Of a stretch of DNA of 50,772 nt, positions 8,427 through 16,884 are shown one piece after another (positions within the stretch are counted from its first letter, which is position 1; every line of letters begins with the position of its first letter). This DNA comes from Myxococcales bacterium (GTDB lineage Bacteria; Myxococcota_A; UBA9160; UBA4427): assembly GCA_012959665.1 (NCBI GenBank), contig DUCT01000001.1, positions 1-50,772 on the forward strand, written 5' to 3'. Made by a program: the position numbers and the translations under genes. The notes beneath the pieces are model-generated. The model did no database searches and was not told the origin of the DNA. It was given only the letters and a program-made list of their open reading frames with translations.

Positions 8427-9368
8427 TTACGCTTCAGCAATAAATTCTCGAACCCTGTCGAGATCCGCCGCATGGGACAGGCTCTCGCGCTGGCTACGAC
8501 GGTCGATCCGAGCGAGAAGGCCGTTGAGTACACGGCCCGCACCAACTTCAAGAAAATGGGTTACGCCTTTCCCCCTAAGGCATTCAATCATCTCGGTAAA
8601 ACGGACTGACTCCGTCACCTGGCTCACCAGGAGACCGGGGATCCGATGGGGATCGCTATTCGGAGCGGCATCAACATTGGTCACCACCGGGGGCGAGGGA
8701 GCCTGAAAGGCCACTCCGTCCATGGCGCCGCGCAGCTGCTCGGCTGCCGGGGCCATCAGCGCGCAGTGGAAGGGGGCCGAAACCGCCAACTCGACTACTT
8801 TCTTCGCCCCGATTTCCTGGGCGCGCTCCCGGGCAACAGCGACGGCTTCGCGGGTTCCCGCGATCACCGTCTGCTGAGGGGAATTGTAGTTCGCGGGCGA
8901 GACGATTTCGCCTGTGGATGCCGCCACCTCGCAGCACAGATCGGCAACCGCTTCGGCGCTACAACCGAGCACCGCGGCCATGGCCCCGCTGCCCTCGGCC
9001 ACGGCCTCCTGCATGAATCGCCCCCGAGCGTTGACCACACGGACAGCATCTTCAAACGCCATGGCCCCGGATGCCACCAACGCGGAATACTCGCCCAGGC
9101 TATGCCCCGCCACGAAGGCGGGTTTCACGGAACCACTGTCTTCCAGTGCCCGCAACAACGCAATGCTCGTGGTAAGCAATGCGGGTTGCTGAATTTCGGT
9201 TCGCCGCAGATCTTCCTCGGGCCCTTCGAAGCAGTACTTCGAAACATCGAAACCCAGGGCCCGATCGGCGGCGACGAATACCTCCCGCGCCGCCGGCGAA
9301 CTCTCGAAGACATCCCGGCCCATGCCCACTTCCTGTGAGCCCTGACCCGGAAAAAGAAGCGCCAGCAC
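8427..9368 (-). CDS. fabD: malonyl-CoA:ACP transacylase
   Basis: FabD loads malonyl from CoA onto ACP. The 313-residue protein starts LALLFPGQGSQ, has the nucleophile Ser90 in AGHSLGEYSA, the catalytic His in SAPFHCALM and the late FLEVGAGRVLNGLL motif. I chose the GTG at 9366-9368, five bases after the rpmF stop; the longer frame from 9431 would run 58 bases into rpmF and adds residues foreign to the family. In most bacteria plsX and fabH lie between rpmF and fabD; here they are absent. Confidence 0.95.
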   Translation of the reverse strand: MLALLFPGQGSQEVGMGRDVFESSPAAREVFVAADRALGFDVSKYCFEGPEEDLRRTEIQQPALLTTSIALLRALEDSGSVKPAFVAGHSLGEYSALVASGAMAFEDAVRVVNARGRFMQEAVAEGSGAMAAVLGCSAEAVADLCCEVAASTGEIVSPANYNSPQQTVIAGTREAVAVARERAQEIGAKKVVELAVSAPFHCALMAPAAEQLRGAMDGVAFQAPSPPVVTNVDAAPNSDPHRIPGLLVSQVTESVRFTEMIECLRGKGVTHFLEVGAGRVLNGLLARIDRRSQRESLSHAADLDRVREFIAEA

Positions 9369-9373
9369 CTGAC

Positions 9374-9556
9374 TCAGTCCTGGTCCGTCTCGATGAGGGT
9401 GCGCCCCTTGTAGCTGCCACATGATCCACAAATTCTATGCGGAACCTTGGGGGCTCCGCATTGCGGACAGGTACTCCTCGGAGGCGTTGCCAAACCGTCG
9501 TGGCTACGACGCTTGTCTCTCCGGGCCTTGGATGTCTTCTGTTTGGGAACAGCCAT
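9374..9556 (-). CDS. rpmF: 50S ribosomal protein L32
   Basis: A 60-residue ribosomal protein with the typical start [19 protein letters not shown] and a four-cysteine zinc site (CPQCG and CGSCG). It is the second gene of the operon after the DUF177 protein, whose stop is one base upstream, the standard yceD-rpmF pairing. Confidence 0.97.
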   Translation of the reverse strand: MAVPKQKTSKARRDKRRSHDGLATPPRSTCPQCGAPKVPHRICGSCGSYKGRTLIETDQD

Positions 9557-9557
9557 T

Positions 9558-10136
9558 TCAAGAACTCCCTTCCGTCTTCTCCTTCAACGCGGCGAGGGCG
9601 GCGAAGGGCGAAGAAGGCTTTATGTCGTCACAGTTGCAGTTATTTTCAGTTCGGTTGCTTCCGCATACCGGACAAAGCCCTGGGCATTCGTCGCGGCAAA
9701 GCGGCTGCATTGGTATTTCAAGCGAGATGATCTCTACAAAAAAAGCATCCAACTCGATTTCCGGACCCCGATACCAACCGGTTTCCAGGTCTTTCCCCAG
9801 ACACATCCCGCTGCGCTCCAAGTCTTGCAAGCCCTCCGGATCGGGGGGCGTCTCCCCATCACCCAGAGGCGCAAGGACCAAGCGGAACGACTCTCGGAGG
9901 GCGTGACGATAGCGTCTGGTACAGCGACCGCATTCGGCATCGAGCATTCCTCGAAATTCTCCCTCGAGATGGACGCTTTCGCCCGCCGTCCGCGCGCGGA
10001 TCTCCATCGTCGGCTCCTCCGCCAGGCGCGCGCCCGAATCCTCGACATCGGCAAAGCGCTCGCTCCACCAGCCCCGCTCGATGACAAATCGGAAGGCGTC
10101 GGGTGACTTTTTCAGGTGCTCTATGGGCAGTTTCAC
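9558..10136 (-). CDS. YceD/DUF177 family protein
   Basis: YceD proteins occur next to rpmF in most bacteria and are linked to 23S rRNA or L32 assembly. The 192-residue protein has the family's CGRCTRRY motif in the middle and a cysteine-rich end ([15 protein letters not shown] followed by NCNC) before a short [10 protein letters not shown] helix. The start is a GTG at 10134-10136. It is the first gene of the rpmF-fab operon and is transcribed away from gltX; the 136-base divergent spacer must hold both promoters, though I cannot place their boxes with confidence. Confidence 0.88.
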   Translation of the reverse strand: MKLPIEHLKKSPDAFRFVIERGWWSERFADVEDSGARLAEEPTMEIRARTAGESVHLEGEFRGMLDAECGRCTRRYRHALRESFRLVLAPLGDGETPPDPEGLQDLERSGMCLGKDLETGWYRGPEIELDAFFVEIISLEIPMQPLCRDECPGLCPVCGSNRTENNCNCDDIKPSSPFAALAALKEKTEGSS

Positions 10137-10272
10137 GGCATCGAGTTCCGGTGGATCGGGTTGACTTTCGTTTCAAATCCAGGGGCTTGAGACCCATCTA
10201 AAAATACGGCGGCCAACCGAATAGCAAACACCCCCCAAAGCTGCCAAGGGGCTGCGTTATGCTGCGCCGCCC

Positions 10273-11703
10273 ATGTCGTCAATTCGAACTCGATTCGCAC
10301 CAAGCCCCACGGGGTTCCTGCATCTCGGGAGCGCCCGAACCGCGCTCTACAACTGGGCCTATGCCCGGCGCCACGGGGGCTGCTTCGTGCTCCGCATCGA
10401 GGACACAGACCTCGAACGCTCCACCCGCGAGTCCGAAGAAACGGTCCTCGAGGGCCTGGAGTGGCTGGGCCTGGACTGGGATGAGGGACCCTTTCGACAA
10501 ACCGAGCGGCGCGAGGCCCACGAGCAGGCGATTGCCGGACTGCTGGCCCAGGAAAAGGCGTACCGCTGCCAGTGTTCGCGCGAGGATCTCGAAGCACGCA
10601 AAGAAGCCGACCTGGCCCGGGGCGGATCGGGGCTCTACGACGGACGCTGCCGGGATCTCGGCCTCGGGCCCGATTGCGGCACCCATGTGGTTCGCTTGCG
10701 GGTTCCCCAGGAGGGAATGCTCGGATGGGAGGACGCGGTCTTCGGCCCCAGCGGTCAGGACGCCGGGCAACTGGGCGACGCGATCATCCGGCGCGGAGAC
10801 GGAACGCCGCTGTACAACCTGGCCGTAGTGGTCGACGATATCGAAATGGGGATCACCCACGTGATTCGAGGAGCCGATCACCACCCGAACACCTCGCTCC
10901 AGGTTGCCCTCTACCAAGCCTTGGACGCTCCCCTGCCCATCTTTGCCCACCTCCCCCTGATCGTGGGCGAATCGGGCAAAAAACTTTCCAAGCGGCGGGA
11001 CAACGTCTCGATCCAGGATTTCCGGGACGAAGGACATCTGCCCGAAGCCCTGACCAATTGGCTCGTGCGCCTGGGCTGGTCCCACGGCGACGACGAAATT
11101 TTCTCCCTTGACGAAATTGCTCAGCTTTTCAGCCTCGAGAGCGTGGGGCGATCCTCCGCCCGGGCCGACCCAGCAAAACTCGCCTGGCTGGACCAGCACT
11201 ACATCAAGCAACTCCCCGGCGACGACCTCTTTGCCCGGGTCCGGCCCCACTTGGAACGCGTCAAGGGCGGTCCAGTCGAGGACGACGAGAGCCTGCGAAA
11301 GCTTCTCGACCTGCTTCGAGAACGCAGCCGAACCTTGGTCGAGATGGCAGAACTGGCTCACTGGAAGCTCTCCGACACCCTGGAATACGACGAAAAAGCC
11401 GTTAAAAAGCATCTTCGACCCGCCGCCCTGCCCGCCCTGCTTGCCCTCGGGCAAGGCATGCGGAAATTGCCGGATTGGACCGTGGCCGAGCTGGAAAAAA
11501 CCTTTGAAGAAACCGCCGCAGCCCTGGGCGACGTCAAATTGGGCAAACTCGCCCAACCCGTGCGCGTCGCAGTGACCGGCGGGCCCAATTCGCCCGGGAT
11601 CTTCGAGACTCTCGAAATCCTTGGGCGCGAGCCCACCCTCGAGCGACTCAAGCACGCTGTAACCGTCGTCGAGGCCAGAGCAGAATCCGCCGGGAGCGAT
11701 TGA
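10273..11703 (+). CDS. gltX: glutamyl-tRNA synthetase
   Basis: GltX charges tRNA-Glu, and tRNA-Gln in species that use the amidotransferase route. The 476-residue class I synthetase has the HIGH-type motif HLGS (17-20) in RFAPSPTGFLHLGS, the KMSKS-type motif KLSKR (237-241), zinc-ligand candidates Cys99, Cys101 and Cys126, and a C-terminal helical anticodon-binding domain. The segment HHPNTSLQ replaces the usual HLSNTPRQ. It is followed 90 bases later by a tRNA-Gln gene, whose promoter appears to overlap the gltX stop codon. Divergent from the DUF177 gene. Confidence 0.96.
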   Translation: MSSIRTRFAPSPTGFLHLGSARTALYNWAYARRHGGCFVLRIEDTDLERSTRESEETVLEGLEWLGLDWDEGPFRQTERREAHEQAIAGLLAQEKAYRCQCSREDLEARKEADLARGGSGLYDGRCRDLGLGPDCGTHVVRLRVPQEGMLGWEDAVFGPSGQDAGQLGDAIIRRGDGTPLYNLAVVVDDIEMGITHVIRGADHHPNTSLQVALYQALDAPLPIFAHLPLIVGESGKKLSKRRDNVSIQDFRDEGHLPEALTNWLVRLGWSHGDDEIFSLDEIAQLFSLESVGRSSARADPAKLAWLDQHYIKQLPGDDLFARVRPHLERVKGGPVEDDESLRKLLDLLRERSRTLVEMAELAHWKLSDTLEYDEKAVKKHLRPAALPALLALGQGMRKLPDWTVAELEKTFEETAAALGDVKLGKLAQPVRVAVTGGPNSPGIFETLEILGREPTLERLKHAVTVVEARAESAGSD

Positions 11704-11728
11704 GAGTCACCCGCGCGCGCACTACTAT
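11700..11728 (+). promoter_or_regulatory. sigma-70-type promoter candidate for tRNA-Gln
   Basis: TTGAGA at 11700-11705 (five of six consensus bases) and TACTAT at 11723-11728 (four of six) are separated by exactly 17 bases. The -35 box overlaps the gltX stop codon. The tRNA begins 64 bases after the -10 box, implying a 5' leader. The strength of the call rests on spacing and position only. Confidence 0.5.
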
Positions 11729-11792
11729 CCGCCGGGTTCAGCGCAGCCGGTCCGCTCGTCGGATCCATCCGCAAAGAACGCGCGTGCTTTGT

Positions 11793-11866
11793 TCCCCGGT
11801 CGTCTAACGGCAGGACAGCGGACTCTGAATCCGCGAATCATGGTTCGAATCCATGCTGGGGAACCA
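11793..11866 (+). tRNA. tRNA-Gln (anticodon CTG)
   Basis: A complete cloverleaf: acceptor TCCCCGG (11793-11799) pairs with CTGGGGA (11856-11862, one G-T pair); anticodon stem GCGGA/TCCGC encloses loop CTCTGAA with anticodon CTG; T arm CATGG/CCATG with loop TTCGAAT. The discriminator is A and CCA is encoded (11864-11866). The U1-A72 first pair is typical for tRNA-Gln. Confidence 0.95.
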
Positions 11867-11888
11867 GGCCGCAGGCCCGTCCGGGGAT

Positions 11889-12788
11889 TTACGGCCCGCC
11901 GGTTGCCGCCATCGGCATCCGAAACCAGATCAGGTGAAGCGGCGCGAAGAGGGCAAGCAGCGCCCCCGCCGCGATGGCCGGACCAAAACCGAACGGAGTC
12001 GACCAATTCCGGCTCAACAAGCCCCAGCCAACGCCGAGTCCCAGCCCGAGGAACGACGCCCCGAGCAGGGTATCGAGCACCCCCCACGGGCCCACGAAAG
12101 CACCCACCATGGCCAGGAGTTTGACATCCCCCAGCCCCAAGCCCGGGAACCAGAGCCAGTAGTCGGCCTGCCCGGGCCGGGGCACGTCCTCCCCGTCCCC
12201 GGGCCAGTGGGGAAACCGTCTGCCTAGGAGGGCGGAAACCCGCGCGTGGAGGAAGCCCACGGACCAGAGAAATCCCCCGCCAATGCCCGCGCCCAGGCAA
12301 CTCTGCCCCAGAGCGAAACCGTAGGAGCCCCCCTCGCCAAGGCTGCGCACCAGGGGAACCACCGCCAACCCCAGTACGAGGCCTCCCAAAGAAATTTCGT
12401 CGGGAATGATCTGGTGATCGAAGTCCACCCCCGCGGCCACCACCAGAGCGGAGGCGAAGAGCATGAAGAGAATCGCCAGGGCAGTTGGTCCGAAACGCCA
12501 CGCCACGCCGACGAAGAGCAGCCCTGTCACCAATTCCACCGCCGGGTAGCGCAGGGAAATAGGCCGACGGCAGTGCCGACAGTGTCCACCCAGGAGCAGG
12601 TAGGAGAGCACGGGAATATTGTCCCGCGCTGAAATGGGCTGCTCGCAGCTCGGGCAGCGCGAGCGGGGGGAAACCACCGATTCGCCCAGGGGCAGCCGGT
12701 GAATGACAACATTCAGGAAGGAACCCACGACGAGCCCGAAAGCGAGCGCTGGCCCGTAGAAAAAAGGTGTCCCCAGTTCTTCGATCAC
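11889..12788 (-). CDS. pilD: prepilin peptidase / N-methyltransferase
   Basis: PilD cleaves and methylates type IV prepilins at the inner membrane. The 299-residue protein has the N-terminal FGLVVGSFLNVVIHRLP, a cysteine tetrad (Cys45, Cys48, Cys70, Cys73) in the cytoplasmic loop, several membrane helices, and the two catalytic aspartates of the A24 family, Asp122 in VDFDHQIIPDE and Asp221 in GLGDVK. A hydrophilic insert of about 35 residues (181-212) widens the distance between them. It is the last gene of pilG-pilH-pilI-pilD, 40 bases after pilI, and converges on the tRNA-Gln gene. Confidence 0.93.
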   Translation of the reverse strand: MIEELGTPFFYGPALAFGLVVGSFLNVVIHRLPLGESVVSPRSRCPSCEQPISARDNIPVLSYLLLGGHCRHCRRPISLRYPAVELVTGLLFVGVAWRFGPTALAILFMLFASALVVAAGVDFDHQIIPDEISLGGLVLGLAVVPLVRSLGEGGSYGFALGQSCLGAGIGGGFLWSVGFLHARVSALLGRRFPHWPGDGEDVPRPGQADYWLWFPGLGLGDVKLLAMVGAFVGPWGVLDTLLGASFLGLGLGVGWGLLSRNWSTPFGFGPAIAAGALLALFAPLHLIWFRMPMAATGGP

Positions 12789-12828
12789 TTCCCCTCCATC
12801 TTTGTAGACCGGCCTGGCTGGAGGCCCA

Positions 12829-13608
12829 CTACTCCAGATCGCGCCGATGAAAGATGAACGACGCGAGAATCAGCAATGCGATGGAATACGCGACGCCGTA
12901 GAGCGACGCCCAACCGACTTCCGCCCCGGAGATAGCCACACCGTGCACCGCTTGAGTCGACAGATTGAAGCTTTCCAGATCGGGAAGCGCCCGGTAGAGC
13001 AAGGTCGCGGCCTGCTTCACCGCCGGGACGTCCGAGGCCTGACCGAGGGAGTAGAGATCGCGTGAGAGATGGCCGAGGGCGTAAATCCCCAGGGTAAAAA
13101 ATGCAGCCAGCATGGGCGTCGTAAACGAGGAGAAGAGCGTCGCGACGGCCACAATCACCATCAACTCGACGCCCACCAACAACATCGCCGCGACGTAACC
13201 CAAATCCAACCCCGCACCCACCAACACGGAGACCGCGACAAAAGCGATGGCCATCAGACAGAGTTGCAACCAGACCGTCAACAGGAGGCCAAGAAATTTA
13301 CCCAATAGAAACTCGGAGCGAGTGACCGGCTTGGCCAGAATGGTGTAGATCGTCCGGCGCTCGACTTCGCCGTGGATCAGCCCGATTCCTACAAAGATCG
13401 CGATGCCCACACTAAAAAGACGGATCGAGGCCAGCCCCACATCCTGAATAATGCGCTCGCCCTCCACGTAGGAAAGGCTCGCGATCAGAACCGAAAAGCC
13501 GATCATCGTCACCGCAAAGAACAGCAGGGTGTAGAGAAGACGATGACGGACGGCCTCGCGCACGGTATTGGTCGCAATGGGCCAGATTCGAGACCCGGAA
13601 TTCAGCAT
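12829..13608 (-). CDS. pilI: ABC-2 type permease, PilI-like
   Basis: A 259-residue membrane protein with about six hydrophobic helices and the ABC-2 pattern: an N-terminal amphipathic region NTVREAVRHRLLYTLLFF, HGEVERRTIYTILAKPVTRSEF before the second helix, and FIFHRRDLE at the end. It overlaps the ATPase gene by seven bases. In Myxococcus xanthus the order pilG-pilH-pilI-pilD encodes an ABC transporter needed for type IV pilus assembly; the same order here supports the name. By sequence alone it could be any ABC-2 export permease. Confidence 0.72.
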   Translation of the reverse strand: MLNSGSRIWPIATNTVREAVRHRLLYTLLFFAVTMIGFSVLIASLSYVEGERIIQDVGLASIRLFSVGIAIFVGIGLIHGEVERRTIYTILAKPVTRSEFLLGKFLGLLLTVWLQLCLMAIAFVAVSVLVGAGLDLGYVAAMLLVGVELMVIVAVATLFSSFTTPMLAAFFTLGIYALGHLSRDLYSLGQASDVPAVKQAATLLYRALPDLESFNLSTQAVHGVAISGAEVGWASLYGVAYSIALLILASFIFHRRDLE

Positions 13609-14603
13609 GCTGGGGCCCCCCGTTCAGCAGCCGAGGAGCCGTCGGCCTGCTCGCCCTGCTCCACCGCCTCCAGGAAAATTCTCTCCAGGGAAATCCTGTT
13701 CGGAGAGAGAGACAGAACCTCGGCTCCGGCCTCCAATGCGGACTTGAGCAGATCGCGCACCTGCCCGTCCATGACCTGAACCTCAACTTGTTCGCCGACG
13801 GTCTGGACCCTCGCCGAAAATTTCGCGCCCAACTGCTCGGCCACTTCCGGCGCAAGATGGGCAAGCACTATATCGCTGCGCATCGCCTCTTCGTTCATGA
13901 ACTCGCGAATCGGGCCTTCATGGCGAATTCTGCCCTTCACGATGATAGCGACACGGTCACAAATCATTTCCACATCATTCAGAATGTGGGTGTTCATGAA
14001 GACCGTCTTCCCCTCGCTCTTCAACCTCAAGATGATGTCGCGAATGTCCTTTCGACCAATGGGGTCGAGCCCGCTCATGGGTTCATCGAGAAAGACAACC
14101 TTGGGATCGTGGATCAGCGCCTGGGCGATCCCTACCCGTTGAAGCATACCCTTGGAATAGGTGCTCAACCTTTCCCGGCGGGCGTCCCCAAGTCCCACCA
14201 ACTCGATCAGTGCTTGCACCCGCCGATCCCGGTCCCTGCCCCCGACACCGGAAAGCCGGGCATAGAAGCGAAGAATTTCCTCGGCGGTCAGGAAGGAGTA
14301 GAAATAGGGATTCTCGGGCAGAAACCCGATGTGTTCGCGAAATCCCGTCTCGGTCACGTCACAGTCGAGAATGGTCGCATTGCCCGAAGTCGGACGAATC
14401 AAGCCCATCAGGATTTTGAGCGTCGTGGTCTTACCCGCTCCATTGGGACCCACGAACCCATAGATTTCACCCTCGCGAACCGCAAAGGAAACCTCGTGCA
14501 GCACCCGCTTGGCCCGAAGGCCGAGACCGGGCCTGAAATCTTTGACGATGGCATCCACGCGAACGATTTCGCGCGAATCATCGGTCGTGATTGGATGGCT
14601 CAT
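13602..14603 (-). CDS. pilH: ABC transporter ATP-binding protein, PilH-like
   Basis: The 333-residue ATPase has Walker A GPNGAGKT (52-59), Q-loop region GFLPENPYFY, signature TYSKGMLQRVGIAQAL in place of LSGGQ, Walker B VVFLDEPMSGLDP (169-181) and H-loop NTHIL, followed by a C-terminal DUF4162-like extension. I chose the ATG at 14601-14603, with a purine-rich GGGGGGAAACGAGG upstream; it lies 26 bases inside the end of pilG, so the genes are coupled. Its partner permease follows with a seven-base overlap. The role in pili is inferred from gene order. Confidence 0.78.
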   Translation of the reverse strand: MSHPITTDDSREIVRVDAIVKDFRPGLGLRAKRVLHEVSFAVREGEIYGFVGPNGAGKTTTLKILMGLIRPTSGNATILDCDVTETGFREHIGFLPENPYFYSFLTAEEILRFYARLSGVGGRDRDRRVQALIELVGLGDARRERLSTYSKGMLQRVGIAQALIHDPKVVFLDEPMSGLDPIGRKDIRDIILRLKSEGKTVFMNTHILNDVEMICDRVAIIVKGRIRHEGPIREFMNEEAMRSDIVLAHLAPEVAEQLGAKFSARVQTVGEQVEVQVMDGQVRDLLKSALEAGAEVLSLSPNRISLERIFLEAVEQGEQADGSSAAERGAPAC

Positions 14604-15633
14604 GCCTCGTTTCCCCCCGACTGCCTTCCATCCCTTGAACTCGCTCCCTGATTCTGCGCTCTTCGGCCCATCCCTCGGCCCGCTGACGATCGGATTCGCC
14701 CACGTGAAGCCGGTAGCGCTTCCCATAGTAGGTCGATACGATTCGATCGCTCACGGGGTCCAGCACCCATGTCGAGCCCCGCCGGAGGGCACTGGGCAAC
14801 GCCAACGGTTCCGCCGCAGGCAGAGTTCTCAGGACCGCGGACTCCCCGGCCACCAATTCCTCGACGGTGCGAAGATCCCGGCCGTTCCGATCTTGAAAAC
14901 GTGCCCGTGCCCCGTCGAGCAGACGGGCGCTCTGTTCGACTTCGATTTCGTCCAGGGCCGCCCGGTACCCTTCCTTGGCTACATCATCCTGGGAGGTGTT
15001 CAGCATTTCCTGCAGAAAGACCGCGGCCACTTCAATCTCCGCCGATTCGGACTTGAGACGCGCGGCCAGGCGGGGCAGATAACGCGGTGCCCCGGGCAAG
15101 CGGCTGGCCCTGTCCAGCCACTCGGCGGCTCGGTCGTTCTCGAGCAGGTAGAAAAAATGATTGAACCCCAGGTAGAAGTAGTTGCGCCACTCGTCGGGGT
15201 GGTACTCGATGCCCCGGGCCAGGAGCCGATTGGCCGTCCGAACATTCTGCTCGCTCGCAGTCATCCAAATCGCCGCAAATCGGTAGGGGTGGTCCACTCG
15301 GGGGTTGAGCGTCGTGACGAGATCAATCAACCTACCCAGGTGATCGCCCAATTCGGGGGTTATCCGGACATCGCCCCCCGCGGCCTGGATGGCTTGAAGC
15401 CAATAGAAATCCGCCAGCACGGCGCCGAAGCCCAGGGAAAGCACCTTGGCCAGGTCCGGGTCGGGAACGAAGCCCATTTGCCGGCTCGCCCCCCCCGATG
15501 GAGGCAGCCGTGTATGGAGGGCGTCGGTGGCCAAAACAGCCAACACGGCCGCGGCCAACCAGACCACCCCGAGCCTCTGGCGACGCCCGCCCGGGCTGGA
15601 TCCTCGCTCTCGGTTTGTGGGCGATTCGGCCAT
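14578..15633 (-). CDS. pilG: membrane-anchored TPR-like protein, PilG-like
   Basis: A 351-residue protein with a basic N-terminus and one membrane anchor (about 21-37), then a periplasmic helical domain with repeat character: FGAVLADFYWLQAIQAAGG, NPRVDHPYRFAAIWMT, NRLLARGIEYHPDEWRNYFYLGFNHFFYLL (split here into its parts by position, about 125-165), and a C-terminal basic tail. In M. xanthus PilG is the accessory protein of the PilGHI transporter; similar TPR-like proteins precede this ABC pair in other deltaproteobacteria. The start is ATG at 15631-15633. No pilA precedes it; a tRNA-Glu gene lies 290 bases upstream on the other strand. Confidence 0.68.
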   Translation of the reverse strand: MAESPTNRERGSSPGGRRQRLGVVWLAAAVLAVLATDALHTRLPPSGGASRQMGFVPDPDLAKVLSLGFGAVLADFYWLQAIQAAGGDVRITPELGDHLGRLIDLVTTLNPRVDHPYRFAAIWMTASEQNVRTANRLLARGIEYHPDEWRNYFYLGFNHFFYLLENDRAAEWLDRASRLPGAPRYLPRLAARLKSESAEIEVAAVFLQEMLNTSQDDVAKEGYRAALDEIEVEQSARLLDGARARFQDRNGRDLRTVEELVAGESAVLRTLPAAEPLALPSALRRGSTWVLDPVSDRIVSTYYGKRYRLHVGESDRQRAEGWAEERRIRERVQGMEGSRGETRHEPSNHDR

Positions 15634-15882
15634 CTCTCCCCGGACGCGCTCGACTCGGACACGAAGCTCGGCGGCCTTTCCGCCAGATCCCCGCTGCCCG
15701 GCTCAATATTGGGGGCAGGCGTACCCTGGGCTCTTCGGCCAATCCGTTGCTGCCCCCAGCCAGCGAACGCGCGCAAGGTTACCCAACTCGCCCGCGGTTC
15801 TCATAGCCCAATTCGCCGGCGGCCCGGGGCACTGAACCCACCGAGCCGGGCGAGCCCCGTAGCTTGTCCTTTCCGCTATCGG

Positions 15883-15911
15883 TTGACATCCCGCGAGCCA
15901 GTTGGCAGAGT
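15883..15911 (+). promoter_or_regulatory. promoter candidate for tRNA-Glu
   Basis: A perfect -35 TTGACA (15883-15888), a 17-base spacer and a weak -10 CAGAGT (15906-15911, three of six) end 12 bases before the tRNA 5' end. The position is right for a stable-RNA promoter. Confidence 0.55.
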
Positions 15912-15923
15912 CCGCCGCTCGGT

Positions 15924-15999
15924 GCTCCCATCGTCTAGAGGCCTAGGACACGGCCCTCTCAAGGCTGAAACACGGGTTCGAGTCCCGTTGGGAGCACCA
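15924..15999 (+). tRNA. tRNA-Glu (anticodon CTC)
   Basis: Complete tRNA: acceptor GCTCCCA (15924-15930) pairs with TGGGAGC (15989-15995), anticodon stem CGGCC/GGCTG encloses loop CTCTCAA with anticodon CTC, T arm CGGG/CCCG with TTCGAGT. The discriminator is A and CCA is encoded at 15997-15999. A pure-pyrimidine tract starts at the next base. Confidence 0.95.
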
Positions 16000-16051
16000 T
16001 TCCCCTTTCCCCTTTCCTCTTCCCCCTTCCCTCTTCCCCCTTCCCCCTTCC
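16000..16051 (+). repeat. 52-base pure pyrimidine tract after tRNA-Glu
   Basis: Every base from 16000 to 16051 is C or T, built from imperfect TTCCCC/TTCCCCC/CTCTTCC units, beginning directly after the tRNA CCA. A further C/T-rich stretch follows to about 16100. Such mirror-like tracts can form triplex DNA; no function is evident here, and it is not a canonical terminator. Confidence 0.85.
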
Positions 16052-16185
16052 GCTATCGCCAATCCACCTCCCACCATCCCCAATCCCCTTTCACCCGGTG
16101 ATGGGAAGATCGGGCGCAAGGCGCACTCCGGGACGCCCGGCGCGGTACGCGCGCCCGCCACCCAGCGCCCCCCTGGAGCCAATCT

Positions 16186-16833
16186 ATGTCCTCCAAATTC
16201 TGCTTCGCCTTCATGGACTGCGAGTTCGGCGGGCTCGACTTGGAAATCCACGACATCACCGAGGTCGGCGTCATCTTCACCGATGATCGACTGGTGGAAC
16301 ACTCGGAGCAGCAGTGGCGGGTCAAGGCCCGGCCCGAGCGAATCAGTGACGAGGCCGCCGCCATCTTCGGCTACGACGAAGCGCTCTGGGCGGAGGCGCC
16401 GCCGATTCGTCAGGTTCTGAAGGAAATCACCGCCATGGTGCCCAAGGGCAAAGTATGCGTTCCCGCGGGCCAGAATGTCCGTATGGACGTGGCTTTTCTC
16501 GAACGTGCCTTCCGTAAATGCGAGATCCCCTACCCATTTGACTACCACGTGATCGACTTGGCAACGCTGTTCTACACGTGGACCTTGGTGGCCGGCGAGC
16601 CCGCCCGGGCCCTGTCTCTGCGCCAGGCCGCCACCACCGCTGGGCTACTCGGAGACGGCGGTGTGGCCCATCGAGCCCTAGCCGATGCCCGGCTCACCCT
16701 GGAGACCTTCCGCCACTATATCGGCCGGCTCGCGCCTCGGGATCTCACGGAACTCGTGCCCCAGACATCTCTCGAACCACCGGAAAATGCACCCGTTGGA
16801 TCGGCGAGCGGCGCCGACGTAGGCAAGGGCTAG
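16186..16833 (+). CDS. DEDDh 3'-5' exonuclease (DnaQ/RNase T-like)
   Basis: A 215-residue member of the DnaQ-like exonuclease superfamily. All four acidic positions and the histidine are visible: Asp11 and Glu13 in FMDCEFGG, Asp101 in QNVRMDVAFLERAF, and His162 and Asp167 in AHRALADARLTLETF. The last 35 residues are low-complexity. It could be a stand-alone proofreading-like nuclease or an RNase; nothing nearby decides. CTGGAG sits eight to nine bases before the ATG. It stands alone after tRNA-Glu. Confidence 0.8.
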   Translation: MSSKFCFAFMDCEFGGLDLEIHDITEVGVIFTDDRLVEHSEQQWRVKARPERISDEAAAIFGYDEALWAEAPPIRQVLKEITAMVPKGKVCVPAGQNVRMDVAFLERAFRKCEIPYPFDYHVIDLATLFYTWTLVAGEPARALSLRQAATTAGLLGDGGVAHRALADARLTLETFRHYIGRLAPRDLTELVPQTSLEPPENAPVGSASGADVGKG

Positions 16834-16884
16834 CTCGGAAATCTCCGCCGGGGCCCCTGATCCCTCGGGGCGAGTGGCGCAGAA

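Noticed and set aside
10279-11655. 458-codon minus-strand frame opposite gltX
   Set aside because: It mirrors the gltX reading frame, has no ribosome site or family signal, and gltX is certain.
14509-16101. 530-codon plus-strand frame across pilH/pilG and tRNA-Glu
   Set aside because: It runs antisense through two pil genes and over a tRNA, with low-complexity composition.
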